From positions 1 through 6,441 of the forward strand of contig CAIOSS010000526.1 in the NCBI GenBank assembly GCA_903860995.1: 6,441 nucleotides of DNA, given 5' to 3'. Both the position numbers and the translations under genes were made by a program. The stretch comes from an uncultured delta proteobacterium (GTDB taxonomy: Bacteria > Myxococcota_A > Polyangia > Polyangiales > Ga0077539). Under the pieces are notes generated by a model, which saw only the letters and a program-made list of their open reading frames with translations, was not told the origin of the DNA and made no database searches. This document shows positions 1 to 5,535 of the stretch, in pieces (position 1 is the stretch's first letter; the number at the start of each line of letters is the position of its first letter).

Positions 1-1
1 C

Positions 2-460
2 CCGGCGCTGCGCGAGCGCCTGGAGGACCTCGGCCCGCTGAGCGAGGCGCTGCTGGCCGAGCAGTCGACGCGCACTGGCCGACGCGGGCGGACCCTCACC
101 GACGCCGCCCTCGCGAAGCTGCGTCGGTACGCGTGGCCCGGCAACATCCGCGAGCTGGCCAACGTGCTGGAGCGGGCGACGATCCTCAGCGACGGCGCGG
201 TGCTGGGGGCAGACGCCATCGACCTGCCCGACGCGCGACCGACCCGGCCCGAGGTGGCGCCGCCGACACTGGCCCGAGAGCTGCGCTCGCTGGAGTCGGT
301 AGAACGTGAGTACATCCGAGAGGTTCTGTCGCACACGCGAGGGAGGGTCTACGGGTCGGGCGGGGCGGCGGCGATCCTGGGGCTGAAGCCGTCGACCCTC
401 CAGAGCAGGATGAAGAAGCTGCGGCTCGATCGCCTCGACGCCGGGACGGCGCCGCGGTAG
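2..460 (+). CDS. Sigma-54-dependent transcriptional regulator, FhlA/NtrC-like, C-terminal part (5' end outside window)
   Basis: This is the last 152 residues of an enhancer-binding protein that would use ATP hydrolysis to open promoters held by sigma-54 RNA polymerase. Counting from base 2, residues 3-9 (LRERLED) match the conserved LRER-x-ED stretch of the AAA+ domain. Residues 45-52 (WPGNIREL), followed by NVLERA and ILSDG, are the family's sensor-II region. A linker leads to a Fis-type helix-turn-helix at about residues 99-141, with GGAAAILGLKPSTLQSRMKKL, the version typical of FhlA/NorR-like activators. The frame is open to the window edge, so the N-terminal sensory domain, Walker A and GAFTGA loop are not visible and the signal cannot be guessed. 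An SDR gene starts 11 bp downstream and may be co-transcribed. The family is secure; the target genes are unknown. Confidence 0.93.
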   Translation, partial: PALRERLEDLGPLSEALLAEQSTRTGRRGRTLTDAALAKLRRYAWPGNIRELANVLERATILSDGAVLGADAIDLPDARPTRPEVAPPTLARELRSLESVEREYIREVLSHTRGRVYGSGGAAAILGLKPSTLQSRMKKLRLDRLDAGTAPR

Positions 461-471
461 ACGGCGACCCG

Positions 472-1344
472 ATGACGCACGGGGACCTCAGGGGCAAGAC
501 GGCGCTGGTGACCGGGGCCAACCAGGGCATCGGGAGGGTGTCCGCGCTGGAGCTGGCGAAGATGGGCGCCGCGGTGATGATGGTCTGCCGCAGCGAGGAG
601 AAGGGCCGCGCGGCCCGCGAGGAGATCGTGGCGCAGGTGAAGGGCGCGACGGTCGAGCTCATCGTGGGGGACGTGTCGTCCCTCGCCTCGCTGCGGGAGA
701 TCGCCGTGCGCTTCCTCGACGGGCACGACCGGCTCGACATCCTGCTCAACAACGCGGGCGTGCTGGCCACCTCGCGGCGCGAGAGCGCCGACGGTTTCGA
801 GCACACCTTCGCGACCAATCACATCGGGTACTTCTACCTGACGCACCTGCTTCGCCCGACCCTGGAGCGGACCCCCGGGGCCCGCGTGGTGAGCGTGTCG
901 TCCGAGGCCCACCGCCGCGGCGTCATCAACTTCGACGACCTCCACGGGCGCAAGCGCTGGAGCGCGACGGGCTCCTACTCGGCCTCGAAGCTGGCCAACG
1001 CGCTCTTCACGCGCGAGCTCGCGCGGCGCCTCGCGGGCACCGGGGTGACGGCGAACTGTCTGCACCCCGGGGTCATCGGGTCGGGCTTCGCGAGCACCGA
1101 CGGCGGCATCGTGGCAATGCTCGCGAGGTTGGTGCGCCCGCTGCTCTTGACCAACGAGGAGGGCGCGAGGACCCAGGTCTACCTGTGCGGCTCACCCGAG
1201 GTGGCGGGTGTGACCGGGAAGTACTTCGATAAGTGCAAGGAGCGCACGCCGTCGCGGGCCGCGCAGGACGATGCCGTCGCGGGCGATCTGTGGAGGGTTT
1301 CGGAGGAGCTCTGCGGGCTCAAGGGCGGCGTCACCCTCCAGTAG
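472..1344 (+). CDS. Short-chain dehydrogenase/reductase (retinol-dehydrogenase-like SDR)
   Basis: This 290-residue Rossmann-fold oxidoreductase is predicted to interconvert an alcohol and a carbonyl using NAD(P)(H) in the cytoplasm. The glycine-rich cofactor motif TGANQGIG is at residues 14-21, and Arg40 after the second strand suggests NADP(H) preference. D67-V68 is the adenine-side motif and NNAG is at 93-96. The catalytic set is N116, S144, Y169 and K173 (YSASK). The text around it (VSVSSEAH, then SKLANALFTRELARRL) resembles the RDH/WWOX-like branch of SDRs. HPG at about 198-200 follows as expected. Length is normal for this branch. The ATG at 472 lies 11 bp after the upstream regulator's stop, and the protein begins close to the first strand, so the start is credible although no good Shine-Dalgarno is visible. 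The substrate is unknown; a bacterial member need not act on retinoids. Confidence 0.93.
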   Translation: MTHGDLRGKTALVTGANQGIGRVSALELAKMGAAVMMVCRSEEKGRAAREEIVAQVKGATVELIVGDVSSLASLREIAVRFLDGHDRLDILLNNAGVLATSRRESADGFEHTFATNHIGYFYLTHLLRPTLERTPGARVVSVSSEAHRRGVINFDDLHGRKRWSATGSYSASKLANALFTRELARRLAGTGVTANCLHPGVIGSGFASTDGGIVAMLARLVRPLLLTNEEGARTQVYLCGSPEVAGVTGKYFDKCKERTPSRAAQDDAVAGDLWRVSEELCGLKGGVTLQ

Positions 1345-1345
1345 T

Positions 1346-1364
1346 GGGCGCCTCCGGGGCGCTC
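1346..1364. terminator. Possible hairpin terminator between convergent genes
   Basis: Bases 1346-1352 (GGGCGCC) can pair with 1358-1364 (GGCGCTC) across a 5-base loop, giving a 7-bp stem with one G-T pair. It fills the 18-bp gap between the convergent SDR and protease genes and overlaps the protease stop codon. No T-tract follows on either strand, so a classical intrinsic terminator is not shown. A stem this short is also common by chance in GC-rich DNA. Confidence 0.25.
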
Positions 1365-2244
1365 AGCGCGCGCCGGTGGTGAGCGAGATCTCCTTCGGTT
1401 CGCCCGCGCGGATGAGCCGCACCGTCACCGTCGCGCGGACGCGACCACCGAGCACGGCGACGAGGTCACCCGGCCGCTCGACGCGCTGGCCGTCGACCGC
1501 GAGGAGCAGGTCGCCGAGCAGCAGGCCCCCCGACTCTCCGGGGCCACCGGGCTCGAGCGCCGCCACGAGCAGCCCGCGTCGCTGCCCGACGGCCTCGACG
1601 AGCCCTTCGCTGACCCGCCCGGGGACCACCTCCACGCCGAGGTACCCGCGGCCGATCTTCCCGTGGGCCGCCAGCTCGGGGACCATCCGTCGCAAGGTCT
1701 CGGTGGGGATCGTGCCACCCCCGCGGCCGAGCCCGGCGGTGTTCATCCCGAGGAGGCGCCCGGCCGTGTCGGCGAGCGCGCCGCCCGAGAATCCGCGCGG
1801 CAGCGAGCCGTCGACCTCGATGTACCGGTCGATGCTCGCGCCGGCCATCGTGCGATACCCCTCCCCCACGGCGGAGACCATCCCCAGCGTGGCGCGGGCC
1901 GTGCGCCCGGGGCGGCCGAGGGTGAGCACCAGGTGGCCCACCTTAACGCTCGCGGTGTCGGCCCACTCGGGTGGGGCCAGGTCCGTCGCGTCGACCTTGA
2001 GCACCGCGAGGTCGGCGCCCCGGTCGCGGCCGAGAACCTTCGCGCTGAGGGTGCGACCGTCGCCCAGCGCGACCTCCACGACCTCCCTCCCCTCCAGCGC
2101 GTGCGCCGCGGTGATCAGCAGCCCGTCGCCGCCGAAGACCACCGCGCTCGCCGCGGAGCATCGCCCTTCGAGGCGAACCACCGCCGCTCCGCCCCGCGCC
2201 ACCGCCGCTGCCATCGACTCGGAGACCTGTTGGAGAACGCTCAT
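1363..2244 (-). CDS. HtrA/DegP-like serine protease with one PDZ domain, no signal peptide
   Basis: This trypsin-fold serine endopeptidase or chaperone-protease has 293 residues from the chosen start. The catalytic triad is visible: His48 in LLITAAHAL, Asp78 in GADLAVLKVD, and Ser153 in GFSGGAL (the family more often has GNSGGPL). IPTETL (179-184) is the usual link before the PDZ domain, which runs from RGYLGV (199-204) to the end and includes the core GLLLGDLLLAVDGQRV. The ATG at 2244 is preceded by AAGGAAG about 11 bases upstream, which supports it over the in-frame TTG at 2280. The N-terminus (MSVLQQVSESMAAAVARGG) has no basic-plus-hydrophobic export signal and no clear membrane segment, so a cytoplasmic location is likely, unlike most DegP proteins. 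There is a single PDZ domain, as in DegS-type proteins. It converges on the SDR and diverges from the esterase. Substrates are unknown. Confidence 0.9.
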   Translation of the reverse strand: MSVLQQVSESMAAAVARGGAAVVRLEGRCSAASAVVFGGDGLLITAAHALEGREVVEVALGDGRTLSAKVLGRDRGADLAVLKVDATDLAPPEWADTASVKVGHLVLTLGRPGRTARATLGMVSAVGEGYRTMAGASIDRYIEVDGSLPRGFSGGALADTAGRLLGMNTAGLGRGGGTIPTETLRRMVPELAAHGKIGRGYLGVEVVPGRVSEGLVEAVGQRRGLLVAALEPGGPGESGGLLLGDLLLAVDGQRVERPGDLVAVLGGRVRATVTVRLIRAGEPKEISLTTGAR

Positions 2245-2324
2245 GGATGAACCCGCTTCCTTCTGCGAACCGCCGCGCAACGCCGCCGGTCACGGGCTCC
2301 ATCGTGGCGCGCGACGGGGGCTCC

Positions 2325-2340
2325 ACCATCGCCCGATGGT
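2325..2340. repeat. Small inverted repeat overlapping the larger hairpin
   Basis: ACCATC (2325-2330) and GATGGT (2335-2340) form a perfect 6-bp stem with a 4-base GCCC loop. The right arm is shared with the left arm of the 2331-2366 repeat, so in RNA or cruciform form the two structures exclude each other. Confidence 0.6.
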
Positions 2341-2366
2341 CGAGCCGCCGACCTCGACCATCGGGC
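2331..2366. repeat. Perfect 14-bp inverted repeat with 8-base spacer (operator or RNA hairpin)
   Basis: Bases 2331-2344 (GCCCGATGGTCGAG) are exactly complementary to 2353-2366 (CTCGACCATCGGGC), separated by CCGCCGAC. The symmetry stops at 2330/2367. It sits about midway between the divergent starts: 87 bp from the protease ATG and 94 bp from the esterase GTG. A terminator is unlikely because both genes point away and no T-tract follows. A shared operator for a dimeric repressor or a 5'-leader hairpin fits better. The structure is certain; the function is inferred. Confidence 0.75.
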
Positions 2367-2375
2367 AGGTCGGGC

Positions 2376-2396
2376 CCTCCCCTTCCGGTGGGGAGG
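2376..2396. repeat. Second perfect hairpin in the divergent spacer
   Basis: CCTCCCC (2376-2382) pairs with GGGGAGG (2390-2396) around the loop TTCCGGT. It begins 10 bp after the 14-bp repeat and lies 64 bp before the esterase GTG. It could be part of an esterase leader or an operator; with seven G-C-rich pairs it is more exposed to chance than its neighbour. Confidence 0.5.
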
Positions 2397-2459
2397 CGGG
2401 TCGGTCACGCATCGCCCGAAAGGTCGCGAGCGCAGACGGTGCGTGGTAGGGCGCGATCC

Positions 2460-3194
2460 GTGAGTGCTCGTCACCTGCTTCTGGACAGCCCCGCGCTAGG
2501 GCGCAGGGTCCACCTCTGGTGCTTCGGCGAGGTGGGCCTGCCCCTCGTGGTGTTTCCCTCCAACGCGGGCGTCGCGCACGAGTGGCAGGAGAGCGGGATG
2601 ATCGACGCGCTCGGCCCGCTGCTCGCCCAACGGCGGATCAAGGTCTACTGCCCCGAGAGCAACGTCTCCCGGAGCTTCTCGGGCGCCGGCAGCCTCGACG
2701 AGCGCATGGCGCACCACCACGCGTACGAGCGCTTCGTGCTCGACACCCTGGTGCCCTTCATCCGGGACGATTGCCGCTCGCCCGACGCCCCGATGGTGGC
2801 CACCGGCTGCAGCGTGGGCGCCCTCTACGCGTCGCTCTTCGCGCTCAAGCACCCGGAGACCTTTCCCCGGGCGCTCTGCCTCTCCGGCCGCTATCGCACC
2901 AGCCGGCTCTTCGGGGGCGCCTCGAACCACGACGTGTACCTCAGCGACCCCCTCGCGTTCCTGCCGAACCTGGAGGGCGCGGCGCTGGCGCGGGTTCGCC
3001 GGAGCGCGCACCTCACGGTGGTGGTGGGCCGTGGCGCGCACGAGGATGGCTGCATCGGCGAGACCGCCGAGTTTGCGACCTGGCTGCAACGCAAGGAGAT
3101 CCCCAACCACGCGGCGTTCTGGGGAGCCGACAGCCGCCACGACTACACGTGGTGGCGTCGCCAGGCCGCCCACTACCTGAACCAGCTGTTCTGA
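2460..3194 (+). CDS. Alpha/beta-hydrolase esterase, COG4947-like
   Basis: This predicted serine hydrolase has 244 residues from the GTG at 2460. It resembles the COG4947 branch of the putative-esterase family in its whole layout: an N-terminal strand with FGEVGLPLVVFPSNAG (22-37), then YERFVLDTLVPFIRDD (89-104), the nucleophile elbow GCSVG (116-120, Ser118), LKHPETFPRALCLSGRY (129-145), VYLSDPLAFLPNL (159-171) and a C-terminal SRHDYTWWR. Ser118 and His227 are the likely nucleophile and base; the acid is probably Glu195 or Asp196 in GRGAHEDG. I see no signal peptide, so it is probably cytoplasmic. GTG is chosen because family similarity starts just after it and an AGG lies 9 bases upstream (2448-2450); in-frame starts further left would add unrelated Arg/Pro-rich sequence. 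It diverges from the protease and is followed by a LuxR-type gene. The natural ester is unknown. Confidence 0.88.
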   Translation: MSARHLLLDSPALGRRVHLWCFGEVGLPLVVFPSNAGVAHEWQESGMIDALGPLLAQRRIKVYCPESNVSRSFSGAGSLDERMAHHHAYERFVLDTLVPFIRDDCRSPDAPMVATGCSVGALYASLFALKHPETFPRALCLSGRYRTSRLFGGASNHDVYLSDPLAFLPNLEGAALARVRRSAHLTVVVGRGAHEDGCIGETAEFATWLQRKEIPNHAAFWGADSRHDYTWWRRQAAHYLNQLF

Positions 3195-3258
3195 CCAGCC
3201 GCGCTCGGACCGGCCTCGCCTTGACGCCGCCCCGCGTGTGGCCACGCTGCGCGTAGCG

Positions 3259-3912
3259 ATGCGAACCCTCCCCGATGCCCGCGACCCCGATGCGCCGCTG
3301 CGGGTGTGCGTGCTCGCAGACGACGCCATCGCGCGCGCGGGCCTCACGGGGATGCTCGCGGACGCCGACCTCCTGGTCGAGAGCGCACGCCTCACCACCG
3401 ACCTCGACGGGGCGCTCGATGAGCACGGCGCCGACGTGCTGCTGCTCGACGCGGGCGCAGACCCGTCCCGGGCGGCGGCCTGGCTCGACACCCTGCGCGC
3501 GACGATCGCACCGGCCGTGGCGCTCCTCGTCGACGCGACCCGCCTCGACGACGTGTTCGCCGCGGGCATCCTCGGGGCCCTCGCGCGGGACGCCTCGCCG
3601 GCGACGGTGCGGGCGGCGCTGGCGTCCGCGGCGCGCGGCCTGGTCGTGCTCGACGCCGGCTTCCACCGCGGGCGCGGGGCGATGGTCAGCGAGCGTCGGG
3701 CCTCCGGGCCGATGAGCTCGCTCACGCCGCGCGAGGTCGAGGTGCTCGCGCTGCTGGCCACGGGGCTGCCCAACAAGCTCATCGCCCACCACCTGGGGAT
3801 CAGTGAGCACACGGCGAAGTTTCACGTGACAGCGGTGATGGCGAAGCTTGGGGCCCAGAGCCGGACCGACGCGGTCATCCGCGCGGCGCGGCAGGGCATG
3901 GTGTCGCTCTGA
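3259..3912 (+). CDS. LuxR/NarL-family response regulator with degenerate receiver domain
   Basis: This 217-residue DNA-binding regulator has a receiver-like N-terminal domain (about 14-132) and a LuxR-type helix-turn-helix (about 153-215). The C-terminal domain is textbook: LTPREVEVLALLATGLPNKLIAHHLGISEHTAKFHV, then VMAKLGAQSRTDAV. In the receiver, the acidic pair D21-D22 (LADDA) and the candidate phospho-acceptor D64 (LLLDAG) remain. The switch Thr/Ser after strand 4 is Val/Asp (LLVDAT, 89-94), and the usual Lys of the L-K-D-A-S stretch is Arg110 (ARDAS). This suggests altered or phosphorylation-independent control. No histidine kinase is adjacent. ATG 3259 is chosen; an in-frame GTG at 3238 would add seven residues, and neither has a clear Shine-Dalgarno. 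It lies 64 bp after the esterase and 19 bp before queD, so the three may be co-transcribed. Confidence 0.9.
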   Translation: MRTLPDARDPDAPLRVCVLADDAIARAGLTGMLADADLLVESARLTTDLDGALDEHGADVLLLDAGADPSRAAAWLDTLRATIAPAVALLVDATRLDDVFAAGILGALARDASPATVRAALASAARGLVVLDAGFHRGRGAMVSERRASGPMSSLTPREVEVLALLATGLPNKLIAHHLGISEHTAKFHVTAVMAKLGAQSRTDAVIRAARQGMVSL

Positions 3913-3931
3913 TCTGTGATATGGCGCGGGC

Positions 3932-4333
3932 GTGTTCACGGTCAGCGAAGAGGTCACGTTCTGCTACGGCCACCGGTTGATGGACTACGTGGGTCGCTGC
4001 GCGCGCATCCACGGCCACAACGCCCGGGTCGAGCTGGTGCTGGGGTCCGCGACGCTCGACCGCCGCGGCTTCGTCATGGACTTCGGCGACCTGGAGGAGG
4101 TCGCGAAGCGCTTCCTCGACGAGACCCTCGACCACCGGCTGCTGCTGCGCCGCGACGACCCGGTGATCCCGTCGCTCACGGCGGCGGGCGAGGTCTTCGT
4201 GGCGCTCGACGAGAACCCCACGGCGGAGTTCCTCGCGCGATTCATCTTCGAGGCGCTTACGCAGAAGGGTATTCCCCTGAAGGCGATCCGCTTCTGGGAG
4301 ACCGCGACCAGCGTGGCGACCTACGAGCCGTAG
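3932..4333 (+). CDS. queD: 6-carboxytetrahydropterin synthase / 6-pyruvoyltetrahydropterin synthase family (QueD-like)
   Basis: This 133-residue T-fold enzyme acts on 7,8-dihydroneopterin triphosphate. In bacteria the usual product is 6-carboxy-tetrahydropterin, the second step of queuosine and 7-deazaguanine synthesis. Zinc ligands are H14 (FCYGHRL) and H27/H29 (ARIHGHN), with the catalytic Cys23 just before them. D67-H68 (TLDHRLLL) is the catalytic pair, VMDFGDL (48-54) is conserved, and PTAEFLARFIFE (96-107) leads to the pterin-anchoring Glu123 in WETATSVATY. The start is GTG 3932, because a TGA in the same frame at 3917-3919 closes off anything longer. A loop RRDDPVIPSLTAAGEVFVALDEN (about 73-95), where E. 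coli QueD is shorter, marks a subfamily whose exact product is less certain. No queC, queE, queF or folE is visible in the window. It converges on the reductase gene with only 6 bp between stops. Confidence 0.88.
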   Translation: MFTVSEEVTFCYGHRLMDYVGRCARIHGHNARVELVLGSATLDRRGFVMDFGDLEEVAKRFLDETLDHRLLLRRDDPVIPSLTAAGEVFVALDENPTAEFLARFIFEALTQKGIPLKAIRFWETATSVATYEP

Positions 4334-4339
4334 CGCGCC

Positions 4340-5443
4340 TCAGCGCAGGCCCAGCGACTCCGCGAGGGTGTAGATCGACGACATCCCCGAGGCCCGCTCG
4401 CGGCGTGCGATGGTGTGCACCATCGCCTGCGAGGCGCCGTTGACGGGTGTCGGCACGCCGAGGGCCTGGCCGCGCTCGACCACCTCGCCATTGAGGAAGT
4501 CCACCGCCGGGGGTCGGCCGCGCTCGATGGCCGACAGCATCGACGAGCGCATGCGGCGGTAGCGCGCCCCCACCGCGAGCAGGAGCGTGTGCTTGGCCAA
4601 CAGGCTGGGCGAGCCGACGATGCGCGCCTCCTCGTCGGTGAGGGCGATCCAGTCGAGGTCGAGGGTGCCGCTCACCTTCTCCAGGTGGATGCCCGAGGCG
4701 CGCGCCACCCGCACCGTCTCCGTCATGATGGCGAGCACCAGGCGACGCACGGTGAGCGACACCATCAGCGCCCCGAGGCGGTCGCCGCCGATGGTGCCCA
4801 TCGTGGAGATGGCGGCGTTGATGGCCAGCTTGCTCCAGCGCGCGCCGGCGAAGTTGTCGCTCCGGGTCACCGGCCCGACGCACTCCAGCAGCATCGCGAG
4901 CCGGTCGAGCCGGAGGTCGGGCGCGCCGTCCATGCGGCCGATGGCGAAGCCCCCCGCGGCGGTGCGCTCGAAGACGCCCGGCTCGGGCATCGAGGCGCCC
5001 CACGCCACGACCGCGCCCAGCACCCGGTCGGCGCCCGCGATCTTCGCCACGCGGTCTTCGCAGAGGCCGTTCTGGAAGCACACCATCGCGCCGTCAGGCT
5101 TGAGCCACGGGAGCATCGAGCGCGCGGCCTGCTCGACGTTGGGCGGCTGCACCGCGAGGATGACCAGGTCGAAGGGCGCCACGTCGGGGGTGAGCGCGGA
5201 GAGGCACTGGCCCGGCACCGAGCGCGTCGACTCCGCCCCCGTCAGGCGGAACCCGTGGTGGCGGATGGCCTCGGCGATCTCGACGTTGGTGGAGTAGCTG
5301 ACCACCTCGACCCCGAGCGCCGACCAGGTCTCCGACAGGCACGCGGCGGTGATGCCGCCGATGCCGCCGCAGCCGACCACCAACACCCGCTGCGCCCGCT
5401 CGACGGGCTCCGCGGTCACCAGGGAAGCACGGGGTTCGCTCAT
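4340..5443 (-). CDS. Ketopantoate reductase-like oxidoreductase (ApbA/PanE family)
   Basis: This 367-residue NADPH-dependent reductase would, in the canonical family, turn 2-dehydropantoate into pantoate for coenzyme A synthesis. The Rossmann motif GCGGIGG is at residues 24-30 and the QNG motif is at 124-126 (CFQNGLCEDRV). The catalytic lysine of the C-terminal domain is probably Lys205 in ARWSKLAINAA, with Asn209 beside it. The final motif reads SSMLSAIERGRPPAVDFLNGEVV; the family usually has GRPTEID there, so the second catalytic residue, a Glu, appears to be Ala. It is also longer than E. coli PanE (about 300 residues). It may therefore act on another 2-oxo acid or be a divergent paralogue. 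ATG 5443 is chosen; an in-frame ATG at 5482 would add 13 residues (MRGHQPWCRPIPA) not typical of the family, and neither start has a clear Shine-Dalgarno. It diverges from rsmE and converges on queD. Confidence 0.85.
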   Translation of the reverse strand: MSEPRASLVTAEPVERAQRVLVVGCGGIGGITAACLSETWSALGVEVVSYSTNVEIAEAIRHHGFRLTGAESTRSVPGQCLSALTPDVAPFDLVILAVQPPNVEQAARSMLPWLKPDGAMVCFQNGLCEDRVAKIAGADRVLGAVVAWGASMPEPGVFERTAAGGFAIGRMDGAPDLRLDRLAMLLECVGPVTRSDNFAGARWSKLAINAAISTMGTIGGDRLGALMVSLTVRRLVLAIMTETVRVARASGIHLEKVSGTLDLDWIALTDEEARIVGSPSLLAKHTLLLAVGARYRRMRSSMLSAIERGRPPAVDFLNGEVVERGQALGVPTPVNGASQAMVHTIARRERASGMSSIYTLAESLGLR

Positions 5444-5535
5444 CGCAGGGATCGGTCTACACCAGGGCTGGTGCCCTCGCATCGCCGCGCCGCGTTGACG
5501 CGGGTGCCGGGGCGCGGGTAGTGCCTGCGCAACCG
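5444..5535. promoter_or_regulatory. Divergent spacer with two short dyads, reductase (-) / rsmE (+)
   Basis: This 92-bp gap must hold the promoters of both flanking genes. It contains two 6-2-6 dyads: CACCAG-GG-CTGGTG (5460-5473) and CCGCGT-TG-ACGCGG (5490-5503). Their centres are 30 bp apart, about three helical turns. TTGACG at 5495-5500 could be a -35 element for rsmE, with TAGTGC at 5519-5524 as a poor -10 after an 18-bp spacer. All assignments here are weak. Confidence 0.35.

Larger units (their letters stand above)
2245..2459. promoter_or_regulatory. Divergent intergenic region with promoters for the protease (-) and esterase (+)
   Basis: This 215-bp gap is the longest non-coding stretch in the window and should carry both outward promoters. 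I see no convincing -35/-10 or sigma-54 (-24/-12) pair. It is rich in symmetric elements: hairpins at 2325-2340, 2331-2366 and 2376-2396, and repeats of CCATCG and ATCGCCCGA. The esterase frame stays open leftward to an ATG at 2247, but the predicted residues there are low-complexity Arg/Pro/Ser/Gly and unlike the family, so I treat the region as non-coding. Confidence 0.6.

Noticed and set aside
2331..2366. Reading the 14-bp inverted repeat as an intrinsic terminator
   Set aside because: Both flanking genes start beside this spacer and point outwards, so no transcript needs to end here, and no T-tract follows either arm.
1271..2449. A 392-codon plus-strand frame covering the protease gene
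   Set aside because: It overlaps the SDR end and the whole antisense protease. The product is Pro/Ser/Arg-rich, whereas the minus strand encodes a complete protease triad and PDZ domain.
2247..2459. N-terminal extension of the esterase to the ATG at 2247 (315 residues)
   Set aside because: The extra 71 residues are Arg/Pro/Gly/Ser-rich, unlike the family, and would place the 14-bp inverted repeat inside coding sequence. The GTG at 2460 gives a normal family length.
3221..3259. A sigma-70-like promoter for the LuxR gene from TTGACG (3221-3226) and TAGCGA (3254-3259)
   Set aside because: The spacing is 27 bp, far from 17, and the second element overlaps the start codon.
2496..3812. A 438-codon open frame on the minus strand opposite the esterase and LuxR genes
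   Set aside because: It runs across two well-supported plus-strand genes and their spacer, and the product is Ser/Arg/Ala-rich without motifs. Third-position G/C bias explains the lack of stops.
4334..4339. A terminator between queD and the reductase
   Set aside because: The gap is only 6 bp, and the best nearby stem (GCGC with GCGC, four pairs) is too weak to claim.
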